This document shows, one piece after another, positions 1-5,608 of a DNA stretch of 10,938 nucleotides. The position numbers and the translations under genes were made by a program. The first letter of the stretch is position 1, and every line of letters starts with the position of its first letter. The DNA is from an uncultured Desulfobacterales bacterium (GTDB lineage Bacteria; Desulfobacterota; Desulfobacteria; Desulfobacterales; G020354645), in contig CAMYNZ010000091.1 of the NCBI GenBank assembly GCA_947259865.1, forward strand, positions 1-10,938, given 5' to 3'. The notes beneath the pieces are model-generated. The model made no database searches. It was not told the DNA's origin and saw only the letters and a list, made by a program, of their open reading frames with translations.

Positions 1-438
1 GGGAAAAAGGGGCGTTTAAGGTTGGGGTGCCAGAAGAAGGTATTCTTGGCTGCATTACCTGTTAAGCCGTTTTTTAGGCTGATACTATATAATATGCTAT
101 TTAATAAGCAATAAATTAGCTTTTTCCGGCCCCATCGACTGGGTGAACCCCTCGAGGACTGCAATCAGCGTTTGCGAGTTATAGCAGGAGACTCCACCTT
201 CTTGAGTCTCAGGATTTAGTGAAATTGTATTGGTGGATCCAATCCGAAATAAATTGGAAGAATTGAAATTTAGGATTTATAGCCGGAAGATAACATCTTT
301 ATGATTGGCATATAGCGCCAAACAACCTTAATTTTATGTCGTACAGGTTGGAGAGTACCAGATATCTGCACGATCGGCAAACAAATTGTCATGAAGCTGA
401 AGCGTAATGGCTGTTGGTAATGTATTAGTCCTCCAAAG
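1..438. other. Gene-poor left edge
   Basis: I find no convincing gene here. A plus-strand frame that enters from outside the window ends at a TAA at 63-65 (last residues GVPEEGILGCITC). It could be the C-terminus of an upstream gene, but is too short to name. A perfect 7-bp inverted repeat with a 9-nt loop lies at 188-210 (GAGACTC / GAGTCTC). No T-run follows on either strand, so it is not a classical terminator. The remainder is AT-rich and shows stops in all frames. Confidence 0.4.
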
Positions 439-915
439 CTATTTCCCTTTTTTTGATTTGTTGGAAGCCACGAAACCAATGGATTCCCTCTTTCCGCTAA
501 GTTTCGGAGCATCAATCAATTTTCTTATTTCTCGGACTATTTCCACCAATATCTCGTCATGATCACTCACACGCTTCTCCAATTGGGCGAATTTCTTTGA
601 CAGCCTTTCATTTGTTAGAACCATTTTGCGAAGACGAACAAATGCCCTGACTATAAAAACACTCATTTTAATCGCTTGTTGAGAACTCAGCACGTTTGCT
701 GCTTGCAAGGCACCGTGCTCCGTGAAAACCAATGGGGGTTTTCGCCGACCACCCCAACCGGAAGTTGATGTCGCAATTTGCGATTTCAAGTTGTCAAACT
801 CATCTTTGGTCAATTGGAACATAAAATCATCAGGAAACTTATGGATATTCCGACGGACTTGTTCGTTAAGGCGCCTAGTTTCGACGCCATACAACGCTGC
901 AAGGTCTGAATCCAA
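439..915 (-). CDS. ORF6N-domain protein, probably 5'-truncated
   Basis: ORF6N is a DNA-binding-associated domain of phage and mobile-element proteins (KilA-N/antirepressor-like group), and its function in chromosomal copies is unknown. The translation shows the family core: LDSDLAALYGVETRRLNEQV at the start, then RNIHKFPDDFMFQLT and LVFTEHGALQAANVLSS around residues 62-77. A charged, coiled-coil-like tail (about 97-124) and a basic C-terminus ending SNKSKKGK follow. The frame is open upstream only to a stop at 952-954 and reads IIIRGEKVI before LDSDLA, which is authentic domain sequence. There is no ATG there, so TTG at 915 is merely the first bacterial-type start, and a weak GAGAAAG lies in front of it. 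Family members normally carry about 15-20 more residues before RGEKVIL; these are missing, and a transposase-like remnant abuts the break. I read it as a decayed or non-functional gene. Confidence 0.75.
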   Translation of the reverse strand: MDSDLAALYGVETRRLNEQVRRNIHKFPDDFMFQLTKDEFDNLKSQIATSTSGWGGRRKPPLVFTEHGALQAANVLSSQQAIKMSVFIVRAFVRLRKMVLTNERLSKKFAQLEKRVSDHDEILVEIVREIRKLIDAPKLSGKRESIGFVASNKSKKGK

Positions 916-942
916 AATGACTTTCTCGCCACGGATAATAAT

Positions 943-1053
943 GATGGTGCTTTAGCTGAGGTTGCTAGACAAGTAGGCGTCACAACTTCAGCCAGATCAA
1001 AAATTATGTTAAGGGCTTATCATCAAGTCAACTCAGTCAATTACGTCCCCTAA
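943..1053 (+). pseudogene. C-terminal remnant of a Y1/RAYT-like transposase
   Basis: The plus frame here reads GALAEVARQVGVTTSARSKI and runs to a TAA at 1051-1053. The EVARxxGVTTSA pattern resembles the helix-turn-helix-like tail at the C-terminus of REP-associated tyrosine transposases (Y1 superfamily). No start codon, HUH motif or catalytic tyrosine region is present: upstream the DNA switches directly to the ORF6N gene on the other strand. The final codons run into a GGGGACGT repeat copy (reverse orientation, 1043-1050). The family call rests on about 20 residues from memory and could be wrong. Confidence 0.4.
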
Positions 1054-1057
1054 TTTC
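1043..1057 (-). repeat. GGGGACGT-family repeat, copy A
   Basis: Read on the minus strand this is TTAGGGGACGTAATTGACT (roughly 1034-1052), matching the better-preserved copies at 3259-3289 and 3523-3553 over about 15 of 18 positions. It overlaps the stop of the transposase remnant, as expected for the right-hand end of a RAYT-type unit. Confidence 0.6.
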
Positions 1058-1068
1058 ACTAATTGGTA

Positions 1069-1094
1069 GGTGAATTCAAATTCAAAGTGCACCA
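1069..1094 (+). repeat. Possible left terminal repeat of the IS30 element
   Basis: The sequence GGTGAATTCAAATTCAAAGT followed by GCACCA lies about 80 bp upstream of the transposase start. It has the character of IS30-family ends (about 25 bp, TGCAC plus alternating AAATT blocks). The matching right-hand repeat cannot be found because the element is truncated at 1948, so the boundary is approximate. Confidence 0.35.
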
Positions 1095-1174
1095 CATAAA
1101 TAAATAGCGGACATGACAGGCGATCTGGTAAAGTGAGGAAGCACCACCAACCCCACAACCAGAAGGAGCCCATC

Positions 1175-1948
1175 ATGTCCTATTGTCATTTATCATCTCA
1201 GGAGCGATATGTCATCTCCCATTTAGTTCTTTATGGATTATCTTTGCGAGAGATCGGCCGGCGTCTGAAGCGTCACCATGCGACCCTCAGCCGTGAGATC
1301 AACCGTAACCGGCCCACCTATGCCGATGATGCTGTTTACTGCTATGATGCAGCTCAACACTATGCTGATCATCGAAAAGTTAAAGCGCATCATTGGCGCA
1401 GAAAGTCTAACGCCCAACTCGTGCACTACGTTCAACAAAAACTCTTCGATGATTGGTCGCCGGAGGAAATCTGCGGCCGACTGATTGCTGACTACCCCAA
1501 AAACGATCTGATGCGTGTCAGCCACGAAACCATCTACCGCTGGATTTATGCCGACGCTGTCAACGGCGGTGACATGTATACCCATCTTCGGCGGCATCAT
1601 AAAAGGCGCCGCAAACAACGTCGCTACGGTTCGCTTCGCGGTTTGATCCCTGGACGGGTAAGCATCTCCCAACGTCCAGAAAAAGTTGACAGTCGAGCGC
1701 GTTTCGGCGACTGGGAGGGCGATACAGTGGAGGGGGCTAAAGGCAGTGGCGCGATCGCCTCCCACGTTGAACGTAAAAGCCGCTATCTTATCGCTGCCAA
1801 ACTCTGTGACAAAACAGCCAATACAATGACCCGTGCCTCGGCCAGGGCATTTGAGCGTATTCCAAAGTGGATGCGAAAAACCCTTACGGTGGACAACGGC
1901 AAAGAGTTTACCCAGTTTAAACAGCTTGAAAAGCTAACCGGTTTCTGA
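1175..1948 (+). pseudogene. IS30-family transposase, C-terminally truncated
   Basis: IS30 transposases cut and paste DNA with an RNase H-like DD(33)E catalytic core. The N-terminus carries the family helix-turn-helix (SSQERYVISHLVLYGLSLRE and ATLSREINRN, residues about 7-45). The middle is strongly basic (HHKRRRKQRR, 141-150). The first catalytic Asp is D183 in GDWEGDTVEG and the second is D240 in LTVDNGKEF. The reading frame ends after LEKLTGF at residue 257, before the third catalytic residue (Glu) and the rest of the core; relatives are usually about 310-350 aa. The ATG at 1175 is chosen because AGAAGGAG (1161-1168) stands 6 nt upstream; an in-frame GTG at 1133 lacks one. The stop coincides with the end of homology, and a GGGGACGT repeat starts 8 nt after it. 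This suggests a deletion or recombination junction rather than a point mutation. It should be catalytically dead. Confidence 0.88.
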
Positions 1949-1953
1949 GGAAA

Positions 1954-1975
1954 AAGGGGGACGTCCATAAAATTA
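1954..1975 (+). repeat. GGGGACGT-family repeat, copy B (variant)
   Basis: AAGGGGGACGTCCATAAAAT directly follows the truncated IS30 reading frame. The GGGGACGT core (1957-1964) is identical to the other copies, but the following bases (CCATAAAATTATAGCTTT) differ, so this may be a separate subfamily. Confidence 0.45.
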
Positions 1976-2025
1976 TAGCTTTCTCTTACCTGTTATTTGT
2001 GTTATGCGGCATTTATGCAGAGTAG

Positions 2026-2052
2026 AATAGGGGAGGCATTACACTTATTGAC
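2026..2052 (+). repeat. GGGGACGT-family repeat, copy F (degenerate)
   Basis: AATAGGGGAGGCATTACACT matches the consensus end (AATAGGGGACGTATTATACT) except at three positions. The core here is GGGGAGGC. It has the same orientation as the copy at 3259-3289, so the secreted-protein gene lies between two same-orientation copies. Confidence 0.45.
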
Positions 2053-2118
2053 TAACAATTTATCAGCATTGACACCGGGAGGATTCCCACTATCAATATC
2101 AATTCTAAGCTAACCTGC

Positions 2119-2147
2119 TTGTCATTTTATTTACCCTCACTTATAAA
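2119..2147 (+). promoter_or_regulatory. Putative sigma70 promoter for the secreted Cys-rich protein
   Basis: TTGTCA (2119-2124) and TATAAA (2142-2147) are separated by exactly 17 nt. This would give a leader of about 110 nt before the ATG at 2262. The surrounding DNA is AT-rich, so chance matches are possible. Confidence 0.45.
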
Positions 2148-2261
2148 TAAGAATCAAAAACAAACCTGACCCATTTATTTTTCTTTCTTTGAAGCACGCG
2201 TAAATTTCTAAAAGTGGTTATAAGATATTGCCAATAACAAAATGGTAAAAAAGAGCTGTAT

Positions 2262-3206
2262 ATGTCAAAAGTAATTACGGCAATTGGATATTTTCTGATT
2301 TTAATATTTGTTTTTGGTATAAATTCAAGCGGGTATTCAGCCGGACTTTGTCCCCCAGATTGTCCCAGCACCACTTCTACTTTTCCAGAAGACGTGCAAT
2401 ACCCGGATAGCATGATATTCAAATGGGCTGCGGATAATCCTCAAACCATCACCCCCGGCAGATCGGTAATTGTAAAAGTAGAAGGCGGGTTTCCCGGTTA
2501 TACGTGGCAGGTAAGCGGCGATGGATATAGCTTAACAGAAAGTGAAACAACAGGTGTCTCCAATACCCTGAATGCGGATGTTTCAGCATGTGGAGAGGTT
2601 ACAATCACAGTATTTGATTATCAACAAAAGCATGTGCAGGGAACCGTCAGGACTTTGGATGAAACTTTTGGTTGGGATGAGGTCAACAGTCCAATTCAAT
2701 TTCCTTCCAAAACAGGGTCTGTAGATGTTTACGTAACCGGCGGTCAAGGACCCTATACCTGGGAGGTGAACAATGGTTTTACTCTCGCATGTACGAGCAA
2801 CTGTGGAACGAGCAATACGGTGTCTTCACAAGGAACAAATTGTGTTGTGGAAATTACGGTTACCGATGGCTGCGGGAACCAAACAACCGGAGAGGTTCGT
2901 CGCCCAGACGGATATTGGGGCCCTGCCAACCCAGGAACGTGCTACCGATATAAACTGCCAACCTGTTACAACCGTGGTTGTAACAGTAATACTATTACCG
3001 TTGAAGAACCAGGCCACAAAGTTGAATTTCGCTGCTGCGATTATAGAGGGCTTCCGGAAGTTACCGGGAAATGTAAAATCGATGGCGTCCCTGACGGATT
3101 CGAGTTTACGGCAAATATTGCCGATTGTAACCTTTCCGCCTCTTGTTACAATAATTATGATCCCGGCATCTTCAGCCTGTATATATATAAATGGACCTGC
3201 TTCTAA
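2262..3206 (+). CDS. Secreted cysteine-rich protein with two beta-sandwich-like repeats
   Basis: I do not recognise a named family. The 314-aa product begins with a classical signal peptide (K3, hydrophobic IGYFLILIFVFGI, likely cut after SSGYSA at about residue 27). No lipobox cysteine sits at the cut site, so it should be released to the periplasm or outside. Two repeats follow. Residues about 68-120 contain SVIVKVEGGFPGYTWQVSG and end VTITVFD. Residues about 153-203 contain SVDVYVTGGQGPYTWEVNNG and end VEITVTD. The G-G-x-x-x-YTW-x-V core is typical of bacterial Ig/PKD-like surface domains. The last 90 residues are a compact Cys-rich tail. The 16 cysteines (30, 34, 110, 177, 181, 194, 204, 227, 235, 240, 258, 259, 271, 289, 295, 313) are all in the exported part and even in number, consistent with disulfides. 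The Shine-Dalgarno is weak (AAGAG). The gene stands alone between repeat copies, which suggests acquired accessory DNA. Confidence 0.8.
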   Translation: MSKVITAIGYFLILIFVFGINSSGYSAGLCPPDCPSTTSTFPEDVQYPDSMIFKWAADNPQTITPGRSVIVKVEGGFPGYTWQVSGDGYSLTESETTGVSNTLNADVSACGEVTITVFDYQQKHVQGTVRTLDETFGWDEVNSPIQFPSKTGSVDVYVTGGQGPYTWEVNNGFTLACTSNCGTSNTVSSQGTNCVVEITVTDGCGNQTTGEVRRPDGYWGPANPGTCYRYKLPTCYNRGCNSNTITVEEPGHKVEFRCCDYRGLPEVTGKCKIDGVPDGFEFTANIADCNLSASCYNNYDPGIFSLYIYKWTCF

Positions 3207-3258
3207 TGCCGGCTTAATTATAGATATTGCCGGCGCCTTACCTTAGATCTCAGCTTCA

Positions 3259-3553
3259 AAAATAGGGGACGTATTATACTTTTGAACTTTACTCTTCTAT
3301 CCAAGAATAATGATGTTCTTAAATAATTTTTTTCCTCGCCTTAAAACTTGCCAACAATGGTCGATGAAAATTTAAGTCGTCATGCCAACCAGGCTACGCT
3401 TATCAGAAGTTTCTTTACCGCCCCAAACATTTGAGACATTGGGTAAGAATAATCCAAGCTTAGTTGTCAAATAAGTTAAAAAGTATAATACGTCCCCTAT
3501 TTCATCCCCTAATTTGCAGGTTAAGTTCAAAAGTATAATACGTCCCCTATTTT
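3259..3553. mobile_element. 295-bp MITE-like unit bounded by perfect 31-bp inverted repeats
   Basis: The ends at 3259-3289 (AAAATAGGGGACGTATTATA...) and 3523-3553 are exact reverse complements over 31 positions; the next base outward differs. A third copy lies inside the right end at 3473-3502 in the same orientation as the outer right copy, exactly 50 bp from it, with one mismatch over 30 bases. The interior has no gene, and I see no clear target-site duplication at the borders. A short TIR-bounded, gene-free unit is what a non-autonomous element looks like. The co-occurrence nearby of a RAYT-like remnant ending in the same motif suggests its parent transposase. A REPIN-like doublet is an alternative reading. 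Confidence 0.6.
3473..3502 (-). repeat. GGGGACGT-family repeat, copy D (internal duplicate)
   Basis: This is a direct repeat of the right terminus at 3523-3553, starting exactly 50 bp before it and differing at 3478 (A instead of C). Between the two copies is another partial version, ATCCCCTAATTT (3504-3515), similar to the sequence beside copy A. This suggests that several ends have been stacked. Confidence 0.7.
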
Positions 3554-3683
3554 GGTTGCAAACAAAATTTGTAACCATTAATTGATTGCCTGTAACCTTT
3601 TGTTACTTATCTTCGTCTTACGTAAAAAACATCTGGTCACTGGGAGATTTTTGTGAGAATGAAGTGAAAATGGGAGGTGATAA

Positions 3684-4208
3684 ATGCCGGTTTATTTAAA
3701 AGACATCAATGAGTTTCCTGAACTTGAGGGATTAAAATCCGTTTTAATTATTCCCTGTCGATTCTGTCCGGCTGCCAGTATGGCCGTGAGAAGAAATGAA
3801 CCTTATTTTGAATTCTTTCGGAGACTTTTAAAGACAGCGTCTTATGAGCAACTCATAGAAACTATTAAATCTAATTTGGAAAAAAAGGGTGTCAAAACAG
3901 ATGTTTTTAAGAGTAAACTGCTTCACCAATTTGTTGTTTGTATGTGGACTTCAAGGCGTCGAAAGAAGTTATTGGAACGTGCAAGCAAATATGAAGCTCT
4001 GTTGGTATTGGGTTGCGAAGCTGCGGTCCAAACGATATACGATTCGGTCAAATCGACATCTTGCAAAGTGTTCCAGGGCATGAGATCCGAAGGCATTATG
4101 AGTATTAAACCGCTATTCCACCTGCCCGGTAACATATCGCTTGAACTAAATAGTATAACTCCGCTAATTCATCAGGCCAAGAATTCCGAACCGTGGGTTA
4201 GCCTTTGA
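3684..4208 (+). CDS. Small Cys-containing protein, possibly MTHFR_C/MetV-like
   Basis: A 174-aa soluble protein with no signal peptide or membrane segment; I cannot name it. Two parts are visible. The N-terminal part holds SVLIIPCRFCPAAS (C25 and C28, a CxxC pair, around residues 19-32). The C-terminal part contains YEALLVLGCEAAVQT (C111, about 103-117) followed by C127 and GMRSEGIMSIKPLFHLPGNI. The 'V-L-G-C-x-x-x-V-Q-T' segment recalls the cysteine-rich C-terminal domain of methylenetetrahydrofolate reductase and MetV-type proteins, which are often in anaerobic one-carbon or corrinoid metabolism. The resemblance is a short motif only. The start is secure: GGGAGGTGA (3672-3680) precedes the ATG by 3 nt and nearly matches the full anti-Shine-Dalgarno, predicting efficient translation. 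It stands alone, with the next gene converging from the other strand 62 nt away. Confidence 0.7.
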   Translation: MPVYLKDINEFPELEGLKSVLIIPCRFCPAASMAVRRNEPYFEFFRRLLKTASYEQLIETIKSNLEKKGVKTDVFKSKLLHQFVVCMWTSRRRKKLLERASKYEALLVLGCEAAVQTIYDSVKSTSCKVFQGMRSEGIMSIKPLFHLPGNISLELNSITPLIHQAKNSEPWVSL

Positions 4209-4270
4209 TCCAGGGGGGATAGGGGAGGTAATGTCGACGATTCGAATTTTTCTAAATCGGTCTGCCGTTG

Positions 4271-5431
4271 CTACATAGGTGCATCAAATGCTTTTGCGTA
4301 TCCGGTAAGCTCGACATATCCCACGCCATCTACTTTGATATCCTTTACGGTTCCGCTCAGCGAAACACTGCCTTCCCAGTAGGTGACGCCGGTGCTTGCG
4401 GTTGTCTTCATTTCCTGGTCGGCCAGGTTGGATGTGATCGATACATCCAAGGACAGGGGCAGTACCTTTAGTTGCCAGCGTGAGGGATAGATCCCGCCCG
4501 AGTCGGGGCTTTTCCAGGTGTCCAGTACCTCTATTTTAAAATCTTTGCGGGTCAAGTGGCGGCTGTTAGCGGCCGGGTCCACAAAGGTACCGCTGGAGGC
4601 GGCGTTAATGGTGCCGTCTTTTTGGCGCAGCAAATATATCATGACTTCGGTGCCATCGGAAAGTATGAGGCTGAACCAGTCCCAGCCTTTGATTTCCGGC
4701 TCCAGGGGTGCGGTGCTGAATTCATGATCCATCCAGCTCAGGCCCTCCACCGCAATGCTTTTGCCATCTAGAGTCAGATCGCCTTTTGTTTTCAGACGGG
4801 TAAATGAATAGTAGCAACTGGCACTGTCCGGTGATCCCCCTTTGCGACTGTAACCGGCTTCACCGTGCAGAACAGGTTTTTTTTGCGGTGTTAACTGCAG
4901 GTCAAAAGCAAATGAATCGGTAGAGGTCTTCAGGGCCTGCATTGCGGGACCGATTTTTGCGGACCAGTTTTTAAGATGCACAGTGGTGATTTGGTTTTGA
5001 TTGCGGGCGACACCCGCCAGACCCAGAGCCCCCCGGGCAACGTCCTCCACGGCCAGGTGGCGACCGGCGGACAGATCCGACACGGCGGCATGCGCCAGAT
5101 AGATCTGCTGGGTGCGCCATTTGGAAGCCGGTTTGGGCCAGTGGTGGTCGGCCCCGGGTGGGCTGATTTGACTGCGAAAAAAAGTAAGTTGATATCCGTA
5201 ACGGCTGCCGTTTTCTGAAGCCAGATTGCCGGTGTAATACCACCACTCGGTACGAAAACCCGGATGCGAGCCGTGGTCTGCGGGAAATGTGAGATGACAC
5301 GGTCCCGTCACCTTCAAATACCCGTTTTTGTCGGCCGCCCGCATCTTACTCGGCACACCAAACAGAATAAAAACCGCTAACAACAGTATTCCAGCTCTGC
5401 TCCCTTTTAAATTAAGTATATGGTTTTGCAA
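4271..5431 (-). CDS. Secreted AttH/CrtC-fold lipocalin-like protein
   Basis: Belongs to the AttH / hydroxyneurosporene-synthase-like family, a double lipocalin fold thought to bind hydrophobic ligands. The signature blocks are all present: PADHGSHPGFRTEWWYYTGN (about residues 50-69), LSWMDHEFST (231-240), GWDWFSLILSDGTEVMIYLL (249-268) and YWEGSVSLSG...GYVELTGY near the C-terminus. The N-terminus is a signal peptide (K9, R12, hydrophobic GILLLAVFILFGV, cut near MRA at about 32) with no lipobox, so a soluble periplasmic protein is expected. The start is TTG at 5431: an in-frame stop lies at 5435-5437, and the next Met would remove the signal peptide. GAGAG lies about 8 nt upstream. At 386 aa it has normal family length. 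It is the last gene of the cassette with the permease and ATPase, as AttH is in attEFGH, and likely hands over or receives the transported lipid-like molecule. No carotenoid genes are nearby, so CrtC activity is unlikely. Confidence 0.88.
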   Translation of the reverse strand: MQNHILNLKGSRAGILLLAVFILFGVPSKMRAADKNGYLKVTGPCHLTFPADHGSHPGFRTEWWYYTGNLASENGSRYGYQLTFFRSQISPPGADHHWPKPASKWRTQQIYLAHAAVSDLSAGRHLAVEDVARGALGLAGVARNQNQITTVHLKNWSAKIGPAMQALKTSTDSFAFDLQLTPQKKPVLHGEAGYSRKGGSPDSASCYYSFTRLKTKGDLTLDGKSIAVEGLSWMDHEFSTAPLEPEIKGWDWFSLILSDGTEVMIYLLRQKDGTINAASSGTFVDPAANSRHLTRKDFKIEVLDTWKSPDSGGIYPSRWQLKVLPLSLDVSITSNLADQEMKTTASTGVTYWEGSVSLSGTVKDIKVDGVGYVELTGYAKAFDAPM

Positions 5432-5495
5432 AATTCACTCTCTATTTGGTGTTGGGTTCGATAAGATCGGTTTAAGAAGTCTTGGTTCGGTTTGA

Positions 5496-5543
5496 TCCGC
5501 CAGAGATCTCCGGCGGACAAGTCCGCCAGAGATCTTTGGCGGA
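5496..5543. repeat. Tandem pair of GGCGGA extragenic palindromes
   Basis: Two 22-bp units (5496-5517 and 5522-5543) are separated by CAAG. Each begins TCCGCCAGAGATCT and ends GGCGGA, differing only in a CC versus TT pair. Each unit is itself nearly self-complementary, and the two can also pair with each other. They lie in the 177-nt gap between permease stop and lipocalin start, so they would be transcribed as strong hairpins in the operon mRNA. They could protect or process the upstream part, or reduce read-through into the lipocalin gene. No T-run follows on the minus strand. Confidence 0.8.
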
Positions 5544-5608
5544 TTGCTCGCACCGGCGCTCACAAAACATTTTCAAACCTTATAGTGAAAGCAAGGTCTA
5601 TTTTTTGA

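Larger units (their letters stand above)
1949..2261. other. Intergenic debris and leader before the secreted-protein gene
   Basis: There is no gene in this 313-nt stretch. It contains two GGGGACGT-like repeat copies (near 1954-1975 and 2026-2052), a small inverted repeat GGGAggatTCCC near 2079-2090, and an AT-rich zone from 2119 that holds the likely promoter of the downstream gene. Confidence 0.5.
3207..3683. other. Gene-free interval with repeat unit and leader of next gene
   Basis: There is no credible gene here. Just after the secreted-protein stop, GCCGGC occurs at 3208-3213 and 3229-3234. It could pair as a 6-bp stem over a 15-nt loop, but without a T-run. The centre is the 295-bp unit described separately. 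From 3571 onward, GTAACC occurs twice and GTAAC-CTTTT-GTTAC (3592-3605) can form a small hairpin. The next gene's strong Shine-Dalgarno GGGAGGTGA (3672-3680) closes the interval. Confidence 0.5.

Noticed and set aside
188..210. GAGACTC hairpin as a terminator
   Set aside because: The 7-bp stem is perfect, but no T-run follows on either strand and no gene clearly ends there.
1133..1174. GTG start extending the IS30 transposase by 14 residues
   Set aside because: No ribosome-binding site in front of it, whereas ATG 1175 has AGAAGGAG at correct spacing and begins at the usual family N-terminus.
1238..1765. Long minus-strand open frame (175 codons)
   Set aside because: It lies wholly antisense to the IS30 transposase, whose motifs are clear, and its translation shows no domain.
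2773..3246. 157-codon plus-strand frame overlapping the secreted protein
   Set aside because: A shadow of the 2262-3206 gene in another frame; no ribosome site, and the main frame has a signal peptide and repeats.
3372..3578. 68-codon minus-strand frame inside the 295-bp unit
   Set aside because: It crosses the right-end repeats and has low-complexity, family-less translation; not credible as a gene.
4271..5431. Carotenoid 1,2-hydratase (CrtC) assignment
   Set aside because: Shares the fold, but a signal peptide, AttH-type motifs and linkage to an ABC transporter fit the AttH group; no carotenoid genes are visible.
5496..5543. CRISPR-like repeat pair
   Set aside because: Only two 22-bp units with a 4-nt spacer, each palindromic; no spacers and no cas genes.
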